Part shown: positions 4,445-5,617 of the stretch, piece by piece
How the letters are laid out: each line of letters starts with the position of its first letter
Numbering within the stretch: position 1 is the stretch's first letter
Origin: Caulobacteraceae bacterium
Lineage (GTDB): Bacteria; Pseudomonadota; Alphaproteobacteria; Caulobacterales; Caulobacteraceae
Length of the DNA stretch: 5,617 bases
NCBI GenBank assembly: GCA_003136615.1
Contig: PLFA01000086.1
Location: 1-5,617, forward strand
Reading direction: 5' to 3'
Notes under the pieces: generated by a model
What the model was told of the DNA's origin: nothing
The model's database searches: none
What the model saw: the letters and a program-made list of their open reading frames with translations, nothing else
Made by a program: the position numbers and the translations under genes

Positions 4445-5617
4445 TCATGCGACCTGGCCCTCCATCACTCCCGCATGGGCGCGGTCGAGATGATCGCGCG
4501 ACACGCGCGCCTCCCCTGCCAAGCGAGCATTACGTTCAGCCGCGTCCCGCAGACGCTTGGCGGCGGAAATTCTGACGAGCACGGGCTGCGCGTCCACCAG
4601 ACGATCGAGAGCAGCCTTGGCGTCCGCATGCCATTCGAGTTCGGCATGGCGCCGGGCGGGCGTCGCCTGCGCCTTGTCCATCTCCGTCCCGAGGGGGATC
4701 ATGTGGAAGAGGGCGTCGAAGAGCGCGTTACAGACTTCCTGGATGAGGTAGGTCGCGCCCGAATAGCCCATGAAGGGCGTTCCGATGTGCCGACGGATCA
4801 CCGCGCCCGGGAATGACGCCGGGATGTAACAGGACCGCCCGCCGCATTCGGCCAGATACATGCGCTCATTGACGCTGCCGAACAGGATCAGCGGCGGGGT
4901 CTCGCGGATGGCCTTCCGGACGGCGGCGTTATCAGGTTTCACCCCGGCGGAGCGGTGGAAGGAAAAGGCGCAGGGAAGCCCCATGTCGTCTTCAAGGAAG
5001 TGGCGTACGCCCCGGGCATAGGTTTCATTGGCGACAATCGCGAAGCTCGCCGTGCCGAAGAAATCCTGGGTGACCGAACGCCAAAGGTCCCAGATGGGCT
5101 TCAGGGTCGTATGCTTCTCGCGCTCGATGAAGGGCTCAGGGTCCAACCCGAGCATGGCGCCAAGGGTGCGCAGAAAGCTGGTCGTGGACTCCACGCCAAT
5201 AGGCGCTTGCAGATAGGGACGCTCCAGCTTTTCGCAGAGCTGTCGGCCGAATTCCCTGTAGAGGCAGATATTGACCTCGGCGTCGGCAAGCTTTCGCACA
5301 TCCGCCAGATGGCTGCCGAGAGGGAAGACCAGATTGACCCGGGCGCCGATGCCCTCCACCAAGCGGCGGATTTCAGCCAGGTCCGAAGGCAGATTGAACA
5401 TGCCATAGATCGGGCCGATGATATTGACGCTCGGCGCCTCGCCGGGCTTGCGAGGCCGCGGCGGCACGGACTTTTTCGAGCCGAACTGCGTCCAAAGCCA
5501 TGTCAGGGCGCGGTTGGCGCTCTGCCACTGGTCTTCATCGATGGTGCGCGGCAGGAAGCGCTGAATATTGGTGCCTGCTGGCGTCACGCCGCCGCCAATC
5601 ATCTCGGCGATGGAGCC
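4445..5617 (-). CDS. bchZ: Chlorophyllide a reductase subunit Z, C-terminal ~80% (runs off right edge)
   Basis: The visible 390 residues are in frame to the window edge, beginning GSIAEM then IGGGVTPAGTNIQRFLPRT, so the true start (about 100 residues away for the family) is outside. BchZ pairs with BchY as the catalytic, nitrogenase component-1-like part of chlorophyllide a oxidoreductase. BchX passes it electrons from ATP hydrolysis to reduce the C7-C8 bond of ring B on the way to bacteriochlorophyll a. The nitrogenase-like domain takes up most of the visible part, including PIYGMFNLPSDL at about 69-80 and GTPFMGYSGATYLIQE at about 279-294. The C-terminal 326-376 (ELEWHADAKAALDRL onward) matches the small helical domain shared with dark-operative protochlorophyllide reductase subunit B. 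Iron-sulphur ligand residues near the N-terminus cannot be checked. pufB follows after 141 nt with no evident terminator, so a bch-puf superoperon is likely. Confidence 0.96.
   Translation of the reverse strand, partial: GSIAEMIGGGVTPAGTNIQRFLPRTIDEDQWQSANRALTWLWTQFGSKKSVPPRPRKPGEAPSVNIIGPIYGMFNLPSDLAEIRRLVEGIGARVNLVFPLGSHLADVRKLADAEVNICLYREFGRQLCEKLERPYLQAPIGVESTTSFLRTLGAMLGLDPEPFIEREKHTTLKPIWDLWRSVTQDFFGTASFAIVANETYARGVRHFLEDDMGLPCAFSFHRSAGVKPDNAAVRKAIRETPPLILFGSVNERMYLAECGGRSCYIPASFPGAVIRRHIGTPFMGYSGATYLIQEVCNALFDALFHMIPLGTEMDKAQATPARRHAELEWHADAKAALDRLVDAQPVLVRISAAKRLRDAAERNARLAGEARVSRDHLDRAHAGVMEGQVA

Overview
The window is GC-rich and looks like DNA of a phototrophic alphaproteobacterium (purple or aerobic anoxygenic phototroph). 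It covers one edge of a photosynthesis gene cluster. The core is a minus-strand block reading bchZ, pufB, pufA, pufL, pufM from right to left. These genes encode part of chlorophyllide a oxidoreductase (bacteriochlorophyll synthesis), the two LH1 antenna polypeptides, and the L and M reaction-centre subunits. PufL and PufM are nearly textbook type-II quinone reaction-centre proteins, with all visible pigment and iron ligands intact. I cannot place the genus from the sequence; Caulobacterales or Sphingomonadales would fit, but that is a weak guess.

Layout. Positions 1-409 (minus): 5' part of an exported M20-type metallopeptidase, running off the left edge. 410-606: divergent intergenic region. 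607-1200 (plus): exported Spy/CpxP-like LTXXQ protein with His/Met/Gly-rich ends. 1201-1318: short convergent gap with a hairpin. 1319-1876 (minus): GNAT acetyltransferase, probably starting at a GTG. 1895-1932 (minus): strong intrinsic terminator closing the puf operon. 1959-4303 (minus): pufM, pufL, pufA and pufB, with a large stem-loop between pufA and pufL. 4304-4444: structured bchZ-pufB gap without pufQ. 4445-5617 (minus): bchZ, running off the right edge.

How it works together. BchZ works with BchY and BchX (not in the window) to make the bacteriochlorophyll a precursor. PufB and PufA bind that pigment in the LH1 ring around the PufLM core, whose H subunit (puhA) must lie elsewhere. 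The pufA-pufL hairpin sits where Rhodobacter has the element that makes antenna mRNA more abundant than reaction-centre mRNA. No pufQ, pufX or pufC is present, so the reaction centre probably takes electrons directly from a soluble or membrane-anchored cytochrome c.

I see no clearly new biological system here. The points most worth a second look are the long C-terminal tails on both LH1 polypeptides, a terminator whose U-tract abuts the ribosome site of the GNAT gene, the three RNA hairpins of the operon, and a coding-like remnant between the Spy-like gene and the GNAT gene.
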